The notes under the pieces: model-generated | The model's database searches: none | What the model saw: the letters and a program-made list of their open reading frames with translations, nothing else | What the model was told of the DNA's origin: nothing | From: Bacteroidales bacterium | GTDB taxonomy: Bacteria > Bacteroidota > Bacteroidia > Bacteroidales > ML635J-15 | Length of the DNA: 44,304 nt | Reading direction: 5' to 3' | Assembly: GCA_027858835.1 (NCBI GenBank) | Contig: JAQIBY010000151.1 | Location: 1 to 44,304 of the forward strand | Part shown: positions 44,303 to 44,304 of the stretch, piece by piece | Layout: the number at the start of each line of letters is the position of its first letter | How positions within the stretch are numbered: the first letter of the stretch is position 1 | Position numbers and translations under genes: made by a program

Positions 44303-44304
44303 AG

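Overview
The window looks like chromosomal DNA of a free-living member of the Bacteroidota. It is AT-rich. It encodes three large secreted proteins with type IX secretion (T9SS) sorting domains: one type A tail and two gliding-associated CHU_C type B tails, one of them with SprB repeats. Several genes are preceded by the phylum-specific promoter pattern TTTG-N18/20-TAnnTTTG. Assignment below phylum is not possible from this sequence alone. No rRNA, tRNA, CRISPR array, phage or transposase gene was seen.

Layout. 1-1221 is a repeat-filled stretch holding the broken 3' end of a mannose-6-phosphate isomerase gene. 1222-4760 is a tight plus-strand unit: Ldh-family dehydrogenase, monoglyceride-lipase-like hydrolase, glycerol kinase. 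4761-6001 carries four same-orientation copies of a 63-nt hairpin repeat, two of which bracket a small zinc-ribbon gene. 6002-8111 is a minus-strand radical SAM/SPASM plus Gfo/Idh/MocA pair. 8184-14702 (minus) holds a CHU_C protein, a large secreted subtilase, the tRNA methyltransferase MnmD and a thioredoxin. 14793-20490 (plus) holds CCA-adding enzyme, bifunctional (p)ppGpp synthase/hydrolase, a SirB1/transglutaminase-like protein and a glycosyltransferase. 20835-24944 is a DNA-damage-type mutagenesis pair, Y-family polymerase plus a short DnaE, with two identical-pattern 15-bp dyads in front of it. 25069-30588 holds a LysM/periplasmic-binding-fold protein and a giant SprB-repeat protein. 30746-31801 is a secreted double-thioredoxin protein and 31960-33414 is PepD. 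33645-36992 (minus) is purL-ubiE-membrane protein. 37341-43843 (minus) is a two-gene signalling unit: an eight-PAS hybrid histidine kinase and a REC-first histidine kinase. A GIY-YIG protein and a bidirectional terminator close the window.

Most of the content is core metabolism, stringent response, translation quality, DNA repair and T9SS surface biology. The least explained parts are the 63-nt repeat array with its enclosed zinc-ribbon gene, the tandem dyads before the polymerase pair, the dispersed GC-rich repeat found at both 961-1157 and 33483-33636, and the radical SAM/Gfo pair. All functional statements come from reading motifs and from family knowledge; no database search was run.
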